NCBI GenBank assembly: GCA_021810805.1
Contig: JAJZHW010000007.1
Span: 58,956 to 122,955, forward strand
Source: Nitrospirota bacterium
GTDB taxonomy: Bacteria > Nitrospirota > Leptospirillia > Leptospirillales > Leptospirillaceae
Reading direction: 5' to 3'
DNA length: 64,000 bases
Below the pieces are notes generated by a model, which saw only the letters and a program-made list of their open reading frames with translations, had not been told where the DNA came from and ran no database searches. Below, piece by piece: positions 43,962-51,367 of this stretch; within the stretch, counting starts at the first letter, position 1; each line of letters opens with the position of its first letter. The position numbers and the translations under genes are program-made.

Positions 43962-45269
43962 TCAGTTCGACGGGTTCACATTCTTGCGGAAGGAGCTCAA
44001 GGAGGCATCGATGGACACCGGGTCGGGAAGAGCTCCCGTGAGAGCCTCCATCGTCTTGAGCCCGTTGCCGGTAATATAGGCCACGGTGAGATCCGAGCGG
44101 CCAATCCGTCCCTCTTCGCAGAGTTTTTTCAGAGAGGCCACGGTGACCCCTCCTGCCGTCTCGGCAAAGATCCCTTCCGTCTCGGCCAGAAGCTTCATCC
44201 CCTCCACGATCTCCGGATCGGTGGCCGCAGCGATGGCGCCCTTGGACTTGAAGACCACATCCAGGGAATAGAACCCGTCGGCGGGGTTTCCAATGGCCAG
44301 GGACTTGGCAATGGTGTTGGGCTTCACCGGAACGAGGTGATTTTTCCCGGAGACGAAGGCCCGGTAGACGGGAGAGCAGCCTTCCGCCTGGGCTCCGTTG
44401 ACCCGAAGGGTGGGGTTGGCGGGGACGATGCCAAGCTTTGAGAACTCCTGGAAACCCTTCCAGATCTTGGTCAGAAGGGACCCCGAGGCAATGGGAACCA
44501 CCACCTGGTCAGGAACCCGCCATCCGAGTTGCTCGGCCGTTTCAAAGGCCAGGGACTTGGATCCTTCGGCATAGTAGGGGCGAATGTTGATGTTCACGAA
44601 GGCCCAGGGATACTCCCCGCCGATCTCGCTGCAGAGGCGGTTGACGTCGTCATAGTTTCCCCGAACGGCCACCACGGTGGGATGGTAGATCAGGTTGCCC
44701 AGAATCTTTCCCGCCTCGAGATCGTGGGGAATGAAGACAAAGCACTTCATCCCGACGCTGGCCGCATGGGCCGAGACAGAGTTCGCGAGGTTCCCCGTCG
44801 AGGCGCAGGCCACGGTATCGAATCCCAGCTCCCGGGCCCGGGTCATGGCCACTGCCACCACTCTGTCCTTAAATGACAGGGTGGGATGGTTCACCGTATC
44901 GTTCTTCAGGTAGAGGTTGTCAAGACCGAGAAGCTTGCCTAGGCGTTTGGCGTGGACCAGCGGGGTCATGCCGGCATGGAGCCCCACGCTGGGGGGCCCC
45001 GTCACGGGAAGGAGCTCGTGGTATCGCCACAGGGATTTGGGCCCCTCCTCGATAGAACGCCGGGAGAGCCGTCCGGCGATCGCCTCGTAGTCGTAGTCGA
45101 CCTCAAGGGGTCCAAAGCAAAACTCACAGATATGCATCGCCACGGCCGGGTAAAGACGGCCGCACTCGCGACATTTGAGACCCTTTATCTTCGACCCTGC
45201 GGAGGCGTTTGCCACAGTCTCTCCGCGGGTCGCATCAGACTCCCGGTGTGGTGCAGACGGTCTGTTCAT
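43962..45269 (-). CDS. thrC: threonine synthase
   Basis: PLP enzyme of up to 435 residues that makes threonine from O-phosphohomoserine. An N-terminal zinc-ribbon-like element (Cys33, Cys36, Cys48, Cys51) precedes the fold-type II body, with the PLP lysine Lys134 in LSFKDR and ACASTGNLANS for cofactor phosphate or substrate binding. ATG 45269 overlaps the upstream gene by 35 bp; a GTG at 45215 with GGAG 5 nt upstream would avoid this and give 417 residues. Its place inside a sulfur-carrier operon is unusual for thrC, so a sulfhydrylase-like side activity should be kept in mind. Confidence 0.87.
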   Translation of the reverse strand: MNRPSAPHRESDATRGETVANASAGSKIKGLKCRECGRLYPAVAMHICEFCFGPLEVDYDYEAIAGRLSRRSIEEGPKSLWRYHELLPVTGPPSVGLHAGMTPLVHAKRLGKLLGLDNLYLKNDTVNHPTLSFKDRVVAVAMTRARELGFDTVACASTGNLANSVSAHAASVGMKCFVFIPHDLEAGKILGNLIYHPTVVAVRGNYDDVNRLCSEIGGEYPWAFVNINIRPYYAEGSKSLAFETAEQLGWRVPDQVVVPIASGSLLTKIWKGFQEFSKLGIVPANPTLRVNGAQAEGCSPVYRAFVSGKNHLVPVKPNTIAKSLAIGNPADGFYSLDVVFKSKGAIAAATDPEIVEGMKLLAETEGIFAETAGGVTVASLKKLCEEGRIGRSDLTVAYITGNGLKTMEALTGALPDPVSIDASLSSFRKNVNPSN

Positions 45270-46044
45270 AGTCGATCAACTCCGTAATCACAGGATGATC
45301 CCCGCAGACGGGGCACTTGGGGTTCTTGCGGACGGCCACGTTCCGAAATGCGACCGTCAGGGCATCATAGGTCAGCAGGCGATTCGTCAGAAGGTCTCCC
45401 TTGCCCAGGAGAAGCTTCAGAACCTCGGTTGCCTGGATGGTCCCGATGACCCCGGCAATGACGCCGAGGACACCCGCTTCGGAGCAGGAGGGAACGGCTC
45501 CGGCGGGAGGAGGCTCCCGGAAGAGGCAGCGATAGCAGGCGGACTCTCCGGGACGGATGGTGAGCACCTGACCGACGAAGCGCAGGATGCCCCCATGAAC
45601 AAGGGGGACTCCGGAGAGAACGGCCAGGTCGTTGATGAGGAACTTCGCAGGGAAATTGTCGGTTCCGTCGAGGATGACGTCGTATCCCGAGACGACCTCT
45701 CGGGCATTGGCCGCCGTCAGGGCAAAGGGGTAGGTGGCCACCTTGACGTCGGGATTGAGCGCCTCGATCTTCTCCTGTCCGGAGAGGACCTTGGGACGGT
45801 CCACATCGGGCGTTCCATGGAGGATCTGGCGCTGGAGGTTCGACAGGTCCACCACATCCATGTCGACAAGACCAATGGTTCCGACGCCGGCGGCCGCAAG
45901 ATAGAGGGCCGCGGGGCTCCCCAGCCCTCCGGCCCCGATGATGAGCACCCGGGAGGATAGGAGGGTTTTCTGCCCCTTCCCCCCCACCTCGGGAAGAAGG
46001 ATATGGCGCGAATAGCGCTCAATCTGTTCCTCGGTCATCTCCAT
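45235..46044 (-). CDS. MoeB/ThiF-type sulfur carrier adenylyltransferase (copy 2)
   Basis: 269 residues, paralogue of copy 1 with the same organisation: RYSRHILLPEVGGKGQ, IIGAGGLGSPAALY, DGTDNFPAK, and zinc CxxC pairs (CYRC, CPVC). It lies 25 bp after the cysteine synthase gene and overlaps the annotated thrC start. Two E1 enzymes and two masked carriers in one operon suggest dedicated pairs, possibly copy 2 with the ThiS-like protein and copy 1 with the CysO-like protein. That pairing is inference from gene order. Confidence 0.9.
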   Translation of the reverse strand: MEMTEEQIERYSRHILLPEVGGKGQKTLLSSRVLIIGAGGLGSPAALYLAAAGVGTIGLVDMDVVDLSNLQRQILHGTPDVDRPKVLSGQEKIEALNPDVKVATYPFALTAANAREVVSGYDVILDGTDNFPAKFLINDLAVLSGVPLVHGGILRFVGQVLTIRPGESACYRCLFREPPPAGAVPSCSEAGVLGVIAGVIGTIQATEVLKLLLGKGDLLTNRLLTYDALTVAFRNVAVRKNPKCPVCGDHPVITELIDYEQTVCTTPGV

Positions 46045-46068
46045 CTCATTGTCCTTCCTGCCTCGACA

Positions 46069-47019
46069 CTATATTTGAAGATATTTTTCAATGGAAAAGT
46101 AGCGCTCATAACTGTCACACACCACCGTGACAATCCGGGATCCCTCGGGAAGGGTCCGAGCCAGGGCGATGGCTCCAAAGACATTGGCACCGGAGGAGAT
46201 GCCGGCCATGATCCCCTCTTCCTTCGCCAGCCTCCGGGCCGTCTCGATCGCCTGGGCGTCCGTGACGGTGAAGACGCGGCTCAGGACCTTTCTGTCCAGA
46301 ATTTTCGGTACGAATCCCGCGCCGATTCCCTGGATCCGGTGAGGCCCCGGGGCGCCCCCGGAGAGCACCGGGGAGCTTTCGGGCTCTATCGCCCAGACCG
46401 GAAGGTCGGGAGATTGCTCACGAAGAAAACGTCCAACCCCGGTAATGGTTCCCCCTGTGCCGACCCCGGCCACAAAGCCGTCGGGGAGCCCTCCCAGGGA
46501 CTCCACAATTTCCGGGCCGGTGGTGCGGTAGTGGGAGTCGGGGTTGGCAGGGTTGTCGAACTGTCGGGGCATGAAGGCCCCGTTCATGGAAGCGGCGATC
46601 TCTTCGGCCCGCCGAATGGCCGCGCTCATCCCGCCGGCGGCGGGAGTCAGCTCTACGGTGGCCCCCAGAGCCCGGAGATGGGAGACACGCTCCTGGCTCA
46701 TCCCCTCCGGCATCACAATCGTCACCGGGTGGTGGGCGAGGACACCGATCTGGGCCAGACCAATTCCCATATTACCGCTCGTGGCCTCCACAATGGGAGC
46801 CCGAGGAGCAAGGAGACCGCGAGCCCGGGCATCCTCGATCATGAAAAGAGCCGGCCTGTCCTTGATGCTTCCACCCAAACTCTTGGACTCGAGCTTCACA
46901 AGGATCGTCCGGCCGAGATCGAAGCTGATGCCGGAAAGCGGAACCAGTGGGGTCTTTCCAATCAGGGCGATCAGGGGAGAAGAGATTCTCCCCGATGCCA
47001 ATTTGCTTTGTGGTGACAT
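46069..47019 (-). CDS. cysM: cysteine synthase (CysK/CysM family)
   Basis: 316-residue fold-type II PLP enzyme. The PLP lysine is Lys53 in GGSIKDRP, the substrate loop is EATSGNMGIG and the phosphate loop is GVGTGGTITGVG. The last residues, ERYFSIEKYLQI, resemble those of the CysM form that uses protein-bound sulfur more than a short CysK tail. Together with carrier, JAMM and E1 genes it suggests the mycobacterial-type route in which a thiocarboxylated carrier, not free sulfide, supplies sulfur. Use of sulfide by the same enzyme cannot be excluded. Confidence 0.87.
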   Translation of the reverse strand: MSPQSKLASGRISSPLIALIGKTPLVPLSGISFDLGRTILVKLESKSLGGSIKDRPALFMIEDARARGLLAPRAPIVEATSGNMGIGLAQIGVLAHHPVTIVMPEGMSQERVSHLRALGATVELTPAAGGMSAAIRRAEEIAASMNGAFMPRQFDNPANPDSHYRTTGPEIVESLGGLPDGFVAGVGTGGTITGVGRFLREQSPDLPVWAIEPESSPVLSGGAPGPHRIQGIGAGFVPKILDRKVLSRVFTVTDAQAIETARRLAKEEGIMAGISSGANVFGAIALARTLPEGSRIVTVVCDSYERYFSIEKYLQI

Positions 47020-47049
47020 GGCTCCCCCGGAGGAGGAAAAGGCCTTAAC

Positions 47050-47256
47050 TCAGGCCTGCCCCCCTCCCATGAAAAAGAGGATCTCCAGCTCGTCGCCCCC
47101 CGAAAGGACTGTCGAATCGAGCTGGGAGCGCTCAAGGATATTTCCGTTGTGTTCGACCGAGACGAGAGCCGGATCGAGCTCTCGGGCGGCAAGGAGCGAA
47201 GCAACGGTGCTCTTGTCGGGAACCGTCTCCGGCTTCCCGTTAATCCTGATCTCCAC
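47050..47256 (-). CDS. ThiS-like sulfur carrier with masked C-terminus
   Basis: 68 residues, MEIRINGKPETV at the start and ELEILFFMGGGQA at the end. The fold pattern is ThiS, but two residues (QA) follow the glycine run, unlike the standard ThiS at 19.1 kb that ends in GGG. It lies 4 bp after ahcY and 30 bp before the cysteine synthase gene. Proteolytic unmasking by the JAMM enzyme of the same operon is likely, as for HcyS or QbsE-type carriers. Confidence 0.82.
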   Translation of the reverse strand: MEIRINGKPETVPDKSTVASLLAARELDPALVSVEHNGNILERSQLDSTVLSGGDELEILFFMGGGQA

Positions 47257-47260
47257 GACC

Positions 47261-48517
47261 CTAGGTTCCCATTTCCCAAGACGCCAGGTACTTTTCCTGC
47301 TCGGGCGTCAGGGTGTCGATGGCGATTCCCAAGGCGGCCAGCTTGCGGCTCGCAATCTCGCGATCCACTTCACGAGGGATCGTGATGACGTCCTTGGGGA
47401 GCTTCTTGGCATGCTTGACGATATATTCGGCTCCAAGCGCCTGGTTGGCAAAGCTCATGTCCATGACCTGGGCCGGATGGCCTTCGGCCGAGGCGAGGTT
47501 GATGAGGCGACCCTCTCCGAGAAGCATGATCCGCCGACCGTCCTTCATGACATACTCCTCGACGAAGTCGCGAAGGAGCGTCTTCTTCGTGGAGAGCTTT
47601 TCCAGGGCGGGGATGTCGATCTCGGCATTGAAATGGCCGGAATTGCAGACGATCGCACCGTCCTTCATGACCTTGAAGGCATCCTTGGCGATGACGTTGA
47701 TGTCGCCGGTCACGGTGATGAAGAAGTCACCCACCTTGGCGGCTTCCTTAATCGGCATGACGGCATAGCCATCCATGGCCGCCTCGAGCCCCTTGATGGG
47801 ATCGATTTCCGTCACCACCACCTTGGCTCCCATGCCGGAGGCCCGACGGGCGATGCCGCGACCGCACCAGCCGTACCCGCAGACGACCACGGTGGAGCCG
47901 GCAAAGAGCCGGTTCGTGGCCCGCATGATTCCGTCCAGCGTGGACTGGCCCGTTCCATAACGGTTGTCGAAGAGGTGCTTGGTCTCGGAGTCGTTCACCG
48001 CGACGATGGGGTAGGAGAGAACCTTTTTCTGGGCCATGGCCTTGAGGCGGATGACGCCGGTCGTGGTCTCTTCCGTGCCGCCGATGACGTGGGGAAGCAA
48101 CGCCTTGAGGTCGGAGTGGAGCATCGACACCAGATCGGCTCCGTCGTCCATGGTGATCTGGGGCTTGGCTTCAAGCACCGCCCGGATATGGCTGTAGTAA
48201 GTATCGTGGTCTTCGCCCTTGATGGCAAAGACGGGGATCCCGTCGTTCACCACGAGGGAGGCCGCCACGTCGTCCTGGGTCGAGAGAGGGTTCGAAGCGC
48301 AGAGCATGACATCGGCTCCGCCCGCCTTGAGGGTCTTCATGAGGTTGGCCGTCTCGCTGGTCACATGGAGGCAGGCCGCCACCTTGACTCCCTTAAGGGG
48401 CTTTGTCTTAGAAAAGTCCTTGGCAATGTTCGCCAAAACCGGCATGTCCCGTCCGGCCCATTCGATGCGGCGGGCGCCCATGTCGGCCAGTTTCTTGTCT
48501 TTGATATCAAATTTCAT
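47261..48517 (-). CDS. ahcY: adenosylhomocysteinase
   Basis: 418 residues. It hydrolyses S-adenosylhomocysteine to adenosine and homocysteine, using bound [43 protein letters not shown], the NAD loop [12 protein letters not shown] and the C-terminal [16 protein letters not shown] are all conserved. The length matches archaeal and short bacterial forms without the extra 40-residue loop. It lies 47 bp after metK in the same operon, completing the SAM cycle. Confidence 0.95.
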   Translation of the reverse strand: MKFDIKDKKLADMGARRIEWAGRDMPVLANIAKDFSKTKPLKGVKVAACLHVTSETANLMKTLKAGGADVMLCASNPLSTQDDVAASLVVNDGIPVFAIKGEDHDTYYSHIRAVLEAKPQITMDDGADLVSMLHSDLKALLPHVIGGTEETTTGVIRLKAMAQKKVLSYPIVAVNDSETKHLFDNRYGTGQSTLDGIMRATNRLFAGSTVVVCGYGWCGRGIARRASGMGAKVVVTEIDPIKGLEAAMDGYAVMPIKEAAKVGDFFITVTGDINVIAKDAFKVMKDGAIVCNSGHFNAEIDIPALEKLSTKKTLLRDFVEEYVMKDGRRIMLLGEGRLINLASAEGHPAQVMDMSFANQALGAEYIVKHAKKLPKDVITIPREVDREIASRKLAALGIAIDTLTPEQEKYLASWEMGT

Positions 48518-48564
48518 CGCATCTCCCGTTTTGGGTTCATCTGTGATTTTAAAAGAATTGGCTC

Positions 48565-49722
48565 CTAGGCCAACCGCTCGGTCTCTTTCCGGAGGCTCTC
48601 GGCCATGTCGAGGCGCTCCCAGGTGAAGTCTTCTTCATTGCGTCCGAAGTGGCCGTAAGAGGCCGTCTTCCGGTAGATCGGCCGCCGGAGTTTCAGGTGG
48701 TCGATGATCCCCTTCGGAGTCAGGGGGAAAAGCTCCCGCACGACATTTTCGATCAGTCGGTCGGAGACGGGGGAGGTCTGATAGGAGTTCACGTGAACCG
48801 ACACCGGCTCGGCCACACCGATGGCATAGGCCAGCTGGACTTCACAGCGCTTTGCAAGTCCGGCCCCCACGATGTTCTTTGCCACGTAGCGGGCCATGTA
48901 GCAGGCCGAACGGTCAACCTTCGTGGGATCCTTGCCCGAGAAGGCTCCGCCTCCATGGCGTCCGGCCCCTCCATAGGTGTCCACGATGATCTTCCGACCG
49001 GTGAGTCCGGCATCACCGTGGGGTCCGCCGGTGACAAACCGGCCGGTGGGGTTGATATGGAAGGTCACGGGACGGCTTGAGATCAGGGCTTCGGGAAGAA
49101 CAGGGCGCACGACCTTTTCGATAACGTCGGAGTAGATCTGCTCCTGAGTCACATCGGGGGCATGCTGGGTGGAGACAACGATTGTATCCACGGCCACCGG
49201 GCCGTTCTCGTCGTATTCGAGGGTGACCTGGGCCTTGCCATCAGGCCGCAGATAGGGAAGAACCCCCGACTTTCTGAGGTGGGCCAACTGACGGGTCAGG
49301 CGGTGAGCCAGAAGAATCGGCATGGGCATCAGCTCTTCTGTCTCGTTCACGGCCATCCCGAACATGAGCCCCTGATCTCCGGCGCCGCCGGTATCGACCC
49401 CCATGGAAATGTCCGGGGACTGGGAATGCAGAGTGGTCAGAACGGCACAGGTCTTGTAGTCGAATCCGGTTTCGGAATCGGTATATCCAATATCCTTGAC
49501 GACCTCCCGAGCCACCTCGTCATACATGACATTGTGGCGGGCCGTAATCTCGCCGGCCAGCATGACCAGGCCGGTTGTCGTGAGTGACTCGCAGGCCACC
49601 CGGGCCATGGGGTCCTGGGCGAGAATGGCATCGAGAATGCCGTCGGAGATTTGATCGCACATCTTGTCGGGATGTCCTTCGGTGACGGACTCCGAGGTAA
49701 ACAGGTAGTGGCTCTTGGCCAT
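48565..49722 (-). CDS. metK: S-adenosylmethionine synthetase
   Basis: 385 residues. It makes SAM from methionine and ATP. The N-terminal [20 protein letters not shown], signature [12 protein letters not shown] and the P-loop-like [17 protein letters not shown] are complete; a His-Gly-Asp element (PHGDAG) completes the active site. It is the first gene of the ten-gene sulfur block. The ATG has GGAGGG upstream. Its 143-nt leader contains a SAM-II-like aptamer and an intrinsic terminator ending 25 nt before the start codon, which implies feedback control by SAM. Confidence 0.96.
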   Translation of the reverse strand: MAKSHYLFTSESVTEGHPDKMCDQISDGILDAILAQDPMARVACESLTTTGLVMLAGEITARHNVMYDEVAREVVKDIGYTDSETGFDYKTCAVLTTLHSQSPDISMGVDTGGAGDQGLMFGMAVNETEELMPMPILLAHRLTRQLAHLRKSGVLPYLRPDGKAQVTLEYDENGPVAVDTIVVSTQHAPDVTQEQIYSDVIEKVVRPVLPEALISSRPVTFHINPTGRFVTGGPHGDAGLTGRKIIVDTYGGAGRHGGGAFSGKDPTKVDRSACYMARYVAKNIVGAGLAKRCEVQLAYAIGVAEPVSVHVNSYQTSPVSDRLIENVVRELFPLTPKGIIDHLKLRRPIYRKTASYGHFGRNEEDFTWERLDMAESLRKETERLA

Positions 49723-49746
49723 CGATACCCTCCATAGTTTGAAGGC

Positions 49747-49780
49747 AAAAAAAAACCCAGTGCCAAATAAGCACAGGGTT
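49747..49780 (-). terminator. leader terminator in front of metK
   Basis: On the minus strand AACCC-U-GUGC and GCAC-U-GGGUU arms (49780-49771 and 49763-49754) form a nine-pair stem with one mismatch and a 7-nt loop, merging into a run of U (complement of A at 49747-49755). It lies downstream of the metK promoter and upstream of the gene, so it must act as an attenuator. Confidence 0.85.
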
Positions 49781-49802
49781 CATCGAGATCATCTCGCATC
49801 CT

Positions 49803-49857
49803 GGACTTTTAGCACTTTTTTTTAAGGTGGTTGCAATCGTCTCAAATCACTCCACCG
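49803..49857 (-). promoter_or_regulatory. candidate SAM-II-class riboswitch aptamer
   Basis: In the metK leader, GGUGG (49856-49852) pairs with CCACC (49830-49826) to form P1. The 21-nt loop contains UGAUUU, then GAC, then UUGCAA. After P1 comes an A-rich stretch and the strand GUGCUAAAAGUCC (49815-49803). This is the order of the SAM-II (and SAM-V) H-type pseudoknot: P1, long loop with UGAUUU...UUGCAA, A-rich L3, 3' strand with GCUAAA. GAC in the loop can pair with GUC after GCUAAAA, giving the second helix. An exclusive pairing of AGUGC with the GCACU of the terminator would form an antiterminator. A covariance model search would decide. Confidence 0.68.
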
Positions 49858-49871
49858 GGTCAATTGAGTCA

Positions 49872-49900
49872 ATAGTATCGCGCCGACTCTCCGGTGTCAA
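49872..49900 (-). promoter_or_regulatory. metK operon promoter
   Basis: On the minus strand a perfect TTGACA (49900-49895) and TACTAT (49877-49872, 4/6) are separated by 17 bp. Transcription would start near 49865, giving a leader of about 143 nt that contains the aptamer-like fold and the terminator. Confidence 0.7.
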
Positions 49901-50071
49901 CAAAGAAAAAAGTGTCGGGAGTCACAACGACAGAATGCAGAAAAAGCCAATATGGAGCAGAGAAATCCTGAAAAACAAAAAATACATTCCAGAAAGGCTG
50001 TCATCCCCTTGAACTGATCGGATTCTTTTGCTAGGATTCTCTGACCGGACAACCGGGATCCTTCCTTATGT

Positions 50072-50147
50072 GGGGCTGTGGCGCAGTTGGGAGCGCGCAA
50101 GACTGGCAGTCTTGAGGTCACGGGTTCGACCCCCGTCAGCTCCACCA
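50072..50147 (+). tRNA. tRNA-Ala (anticodon GGC)
   Basis: A complete cloverleaf on the plus strand: acceptor GGGGCTG/CAGCTCC, D arm GCGCAGTTGGGAGCGC, anticodon stem CAAGA/TCTTG with loop CTGGCAG (anticodon GGC), T arm CGGGTTCGACCCCCG and encoded CCA. Accessory DNA begins directly after its 3' end, as is common for tRNA-associated islands. Confidence 0.96.
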
Positions 50148-50513
50148 TATTTTATCGATACTTAGAATCCTTCCTTCTTTCCGAAATCAAATCGTGTTCA
50201 ACCTATGTTCAACTTTCGGCGGACCTCACATCCCACGTCAGGCTCGATTGTCTTCCTCTCTCCCCCTGATCCTCGGGAAGAATTGCAGAAAGCCCCCAGG
50301 GCTAGCCGCTTCCCTCCTCGATCAACTCTCTCTCACCCATAAAAAGGAATACCGAAACATAGGGAGTCGTATGCCGATTTCCGTTGCCGGAAGTAACGAG
50401 AAGCCGGGAGCGAGGGAAAGTATTCTCCCGAGAGACGGGGGGATTCCCCCACTCCCGCCACACTAACATTCCCTAACACCCGGCGTTCACTCCCCCCTCC
50501 CCCCTCTCTTGAT
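50148..50513 (+). other. gene-free stretch downstream of tRNA-Ala
   Basis: No coding frame here has a ribosome site or family resemblance. Visible features are a duplicated TGTTCAAC near 50190-50210, a small palindrome GGGGGATTCCCCC near 50440-50452 and pyrimidine-rich sequence up to 50510. No copy of the tRNA 3' end that could mark an attachment site was noticed downstream in the window. Confidence 0.4.
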
Positions 50514-50561
50514 TGTTAAATGTAACATCATGGACTCATTCCATGACCGTTACATTTAACA
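50514..50561. repeat. long inverted repeat, probable operator
   Basis: TGTTAAATGTAAC (50514-50526) and GTTACATTTAACA (50549-50561) are a perfect 13-bp inverted repeat. Between them CATGGA (50529-50534) and TCCATG (50540-50545) form a second nested inverted repeat. It lies 22 bp upstream of a small basic protein gene with a GGAGGAA ribosome site, so autoregulatory binding is the simplest reading. A transcribed cruciform or plasmid-type control site is another possibility. Confidence 0.65.
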
Positions 50562-50583
50562 GACCCTTGACCCGGAGGAAGCC

Positions 50584-50832
50584 ATGGCGATGACGAACAA
50601 GGAACGGCAGGCGGAGTATCGACGGAAAAGAAAAGGTGACGGGGGGAAGTGCCTCTCGGTGGTTCTCGACGACGGGGCCGACCTGGCCCTCCACCGCCTC
50701 ATACGTCATTGGGGGAAGATTCGACGGGAGACGATTCTTCGCCTGCTCGAGGAAGCGGACCTCTCCCTCATTCGGGGCCTGCTGGACGACGAGGAAGGGG
50801 GGCGCGCTATATGGCCTGGCCGTGACGTGTAG
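50584..50832 (+). CDS. small basic protein, possible plasmid-type DNA-binding regulator
   Basis: 82 residues, ATG with GGAGGAA 4 nt upstream. The N-terminus TNKERQAEYRRKRKGDGGKC is strongly basic, followed by LSVVLDDGADLALHRLI and a helical tail with ETILRLLEEAD. This layout (basic arm, short strand, two helices) resembles ribbon-helix-helix or copy-control proteins carried by small plasmids, but I cannot name the family. The strong inverted repeat just upstream supports a DNA-binding, self-regulating protein. It is convergent with the next gene and overlaps its end by 26 bp. Confidence 0.55.
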   Translation: MAMTNKERQAEYRRKRKGDGGKCLSVVLDDGADLALHRLIRHWGKIRRETILRLLEEADLSLIRGLLDDEEGGRAIWPGRDV

Positions 50833-51133
50833 CGAAGGCAAGGGGAGAAAAGTCACCAGTGGCGAAAAATAGGAAAGGCCCCTTCCGAAGAAGAGGCCCG
50901 AGGGTGGGAAGATATGGCGGCCTCACATTCTCAGCCGGTCGAGCGCCTTTTTCTTGCTCCCGGAGTGCTCTTGCCAGTTCCCGGATGTAGGCCCTAATCC
51001 CTCCCTTCCACGCATTTCTCGATGAGCGATCCTTCCCTTCCTCGCTCCTGGGGCCGGTCGATCTCTTGCATGGCGTCCATCCGCGCATGAGCTTCGATTG
51101 CCTTTGCCTCTCTTCCTCCGTCCATTGCCTCAA
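50807..51133 (-). CDS. small conserved-looking protein with STGPRSEEGK motif
   Basis: 108 residues from a TTG at 51133 that has AGGGGG 6 nt upstream; the frame is open further but without a ribosome site. TEEERQRQSKLMRGW followed by STGPRSEEGKDRSSRNAWKGG and a helical RELARALREQE resembles small proteins with an STGPRTxEGKxR...NAxxGG core found in accessory regions of many proteobacteria. Function is unknown. The last 40 residues look like read-through into non-conserved sequence. It overlaps the following gene in another frame for 140 bp. Confidence 0.5.
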   Translation of the reverse strand: MRQWTEEERQRQSKLMRGWTPCKRSTGPRSEEGKDRSSRNAWKGGIRAYIRELARALREQEKGARPAENVRPPYLPTLGPLLRKGPFLFFATGDFSPLAFATRHGQAI

Positions 51134-51314
51134 CCGCGTCCCCCTTCCGTAATAGTTCGTTCGGCTGTTTTCCGGTTTCCCGTGCGCCCGGAAGGTCATT
51201 GTTAACGATCTGCTGGTTGGCATTGTTCTGTTGCTTGATGAAGGCCGTTTGTCGGGGGTTCTTGATCTCCGAAAGCGTCCGGAGTGTCAGGGAGTATTGG
51301 GCCTGAGCTTTCAT
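50994..51314 (-). CDS. small protein, possible truncated accessory-region gene
   Basis: 106 residues. AQYSLTLRTLSEIKNPRQTAFIKQQNNANQQIVNN (in two parts) and the later KQPNELL and MDAMQEIDRPQE segments resemble a widespread small hypothetical family of accessory regions, normally preceded by a helix-turn-helix part that is missing here. The start is therefore either a genuine short form or a 5' truncation. It shares 140 bp with the neighbouring gene in a different frame, and both frames carry family-like motifs. Confidence 0.45.
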   Translation of the reverse strand: MKAQAQYSLTLRTLSEIKNPRQTAFIKQQNNANQQIVNNDLPGARETGKQPNELLRKGDAVEAMDGGREAKAIEAHARMDAMQEIDRPQERGREGSLIEKCVEGRD

Positions 51315-51367
51315 GGCAACCCGCCGGGGAGGGCGGGGCTGTGCGTAGGGTGGGAGGGTCGAAAGGG

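Noticed and set aside
49803..49857. SAM-I, SAM-III or SAH riboswitch as the metK leader
   Set aside because: No four-way junction or kink-turn sequence is present, and the fold is too small; a compact pseudoknot of SAM-II type fits better.
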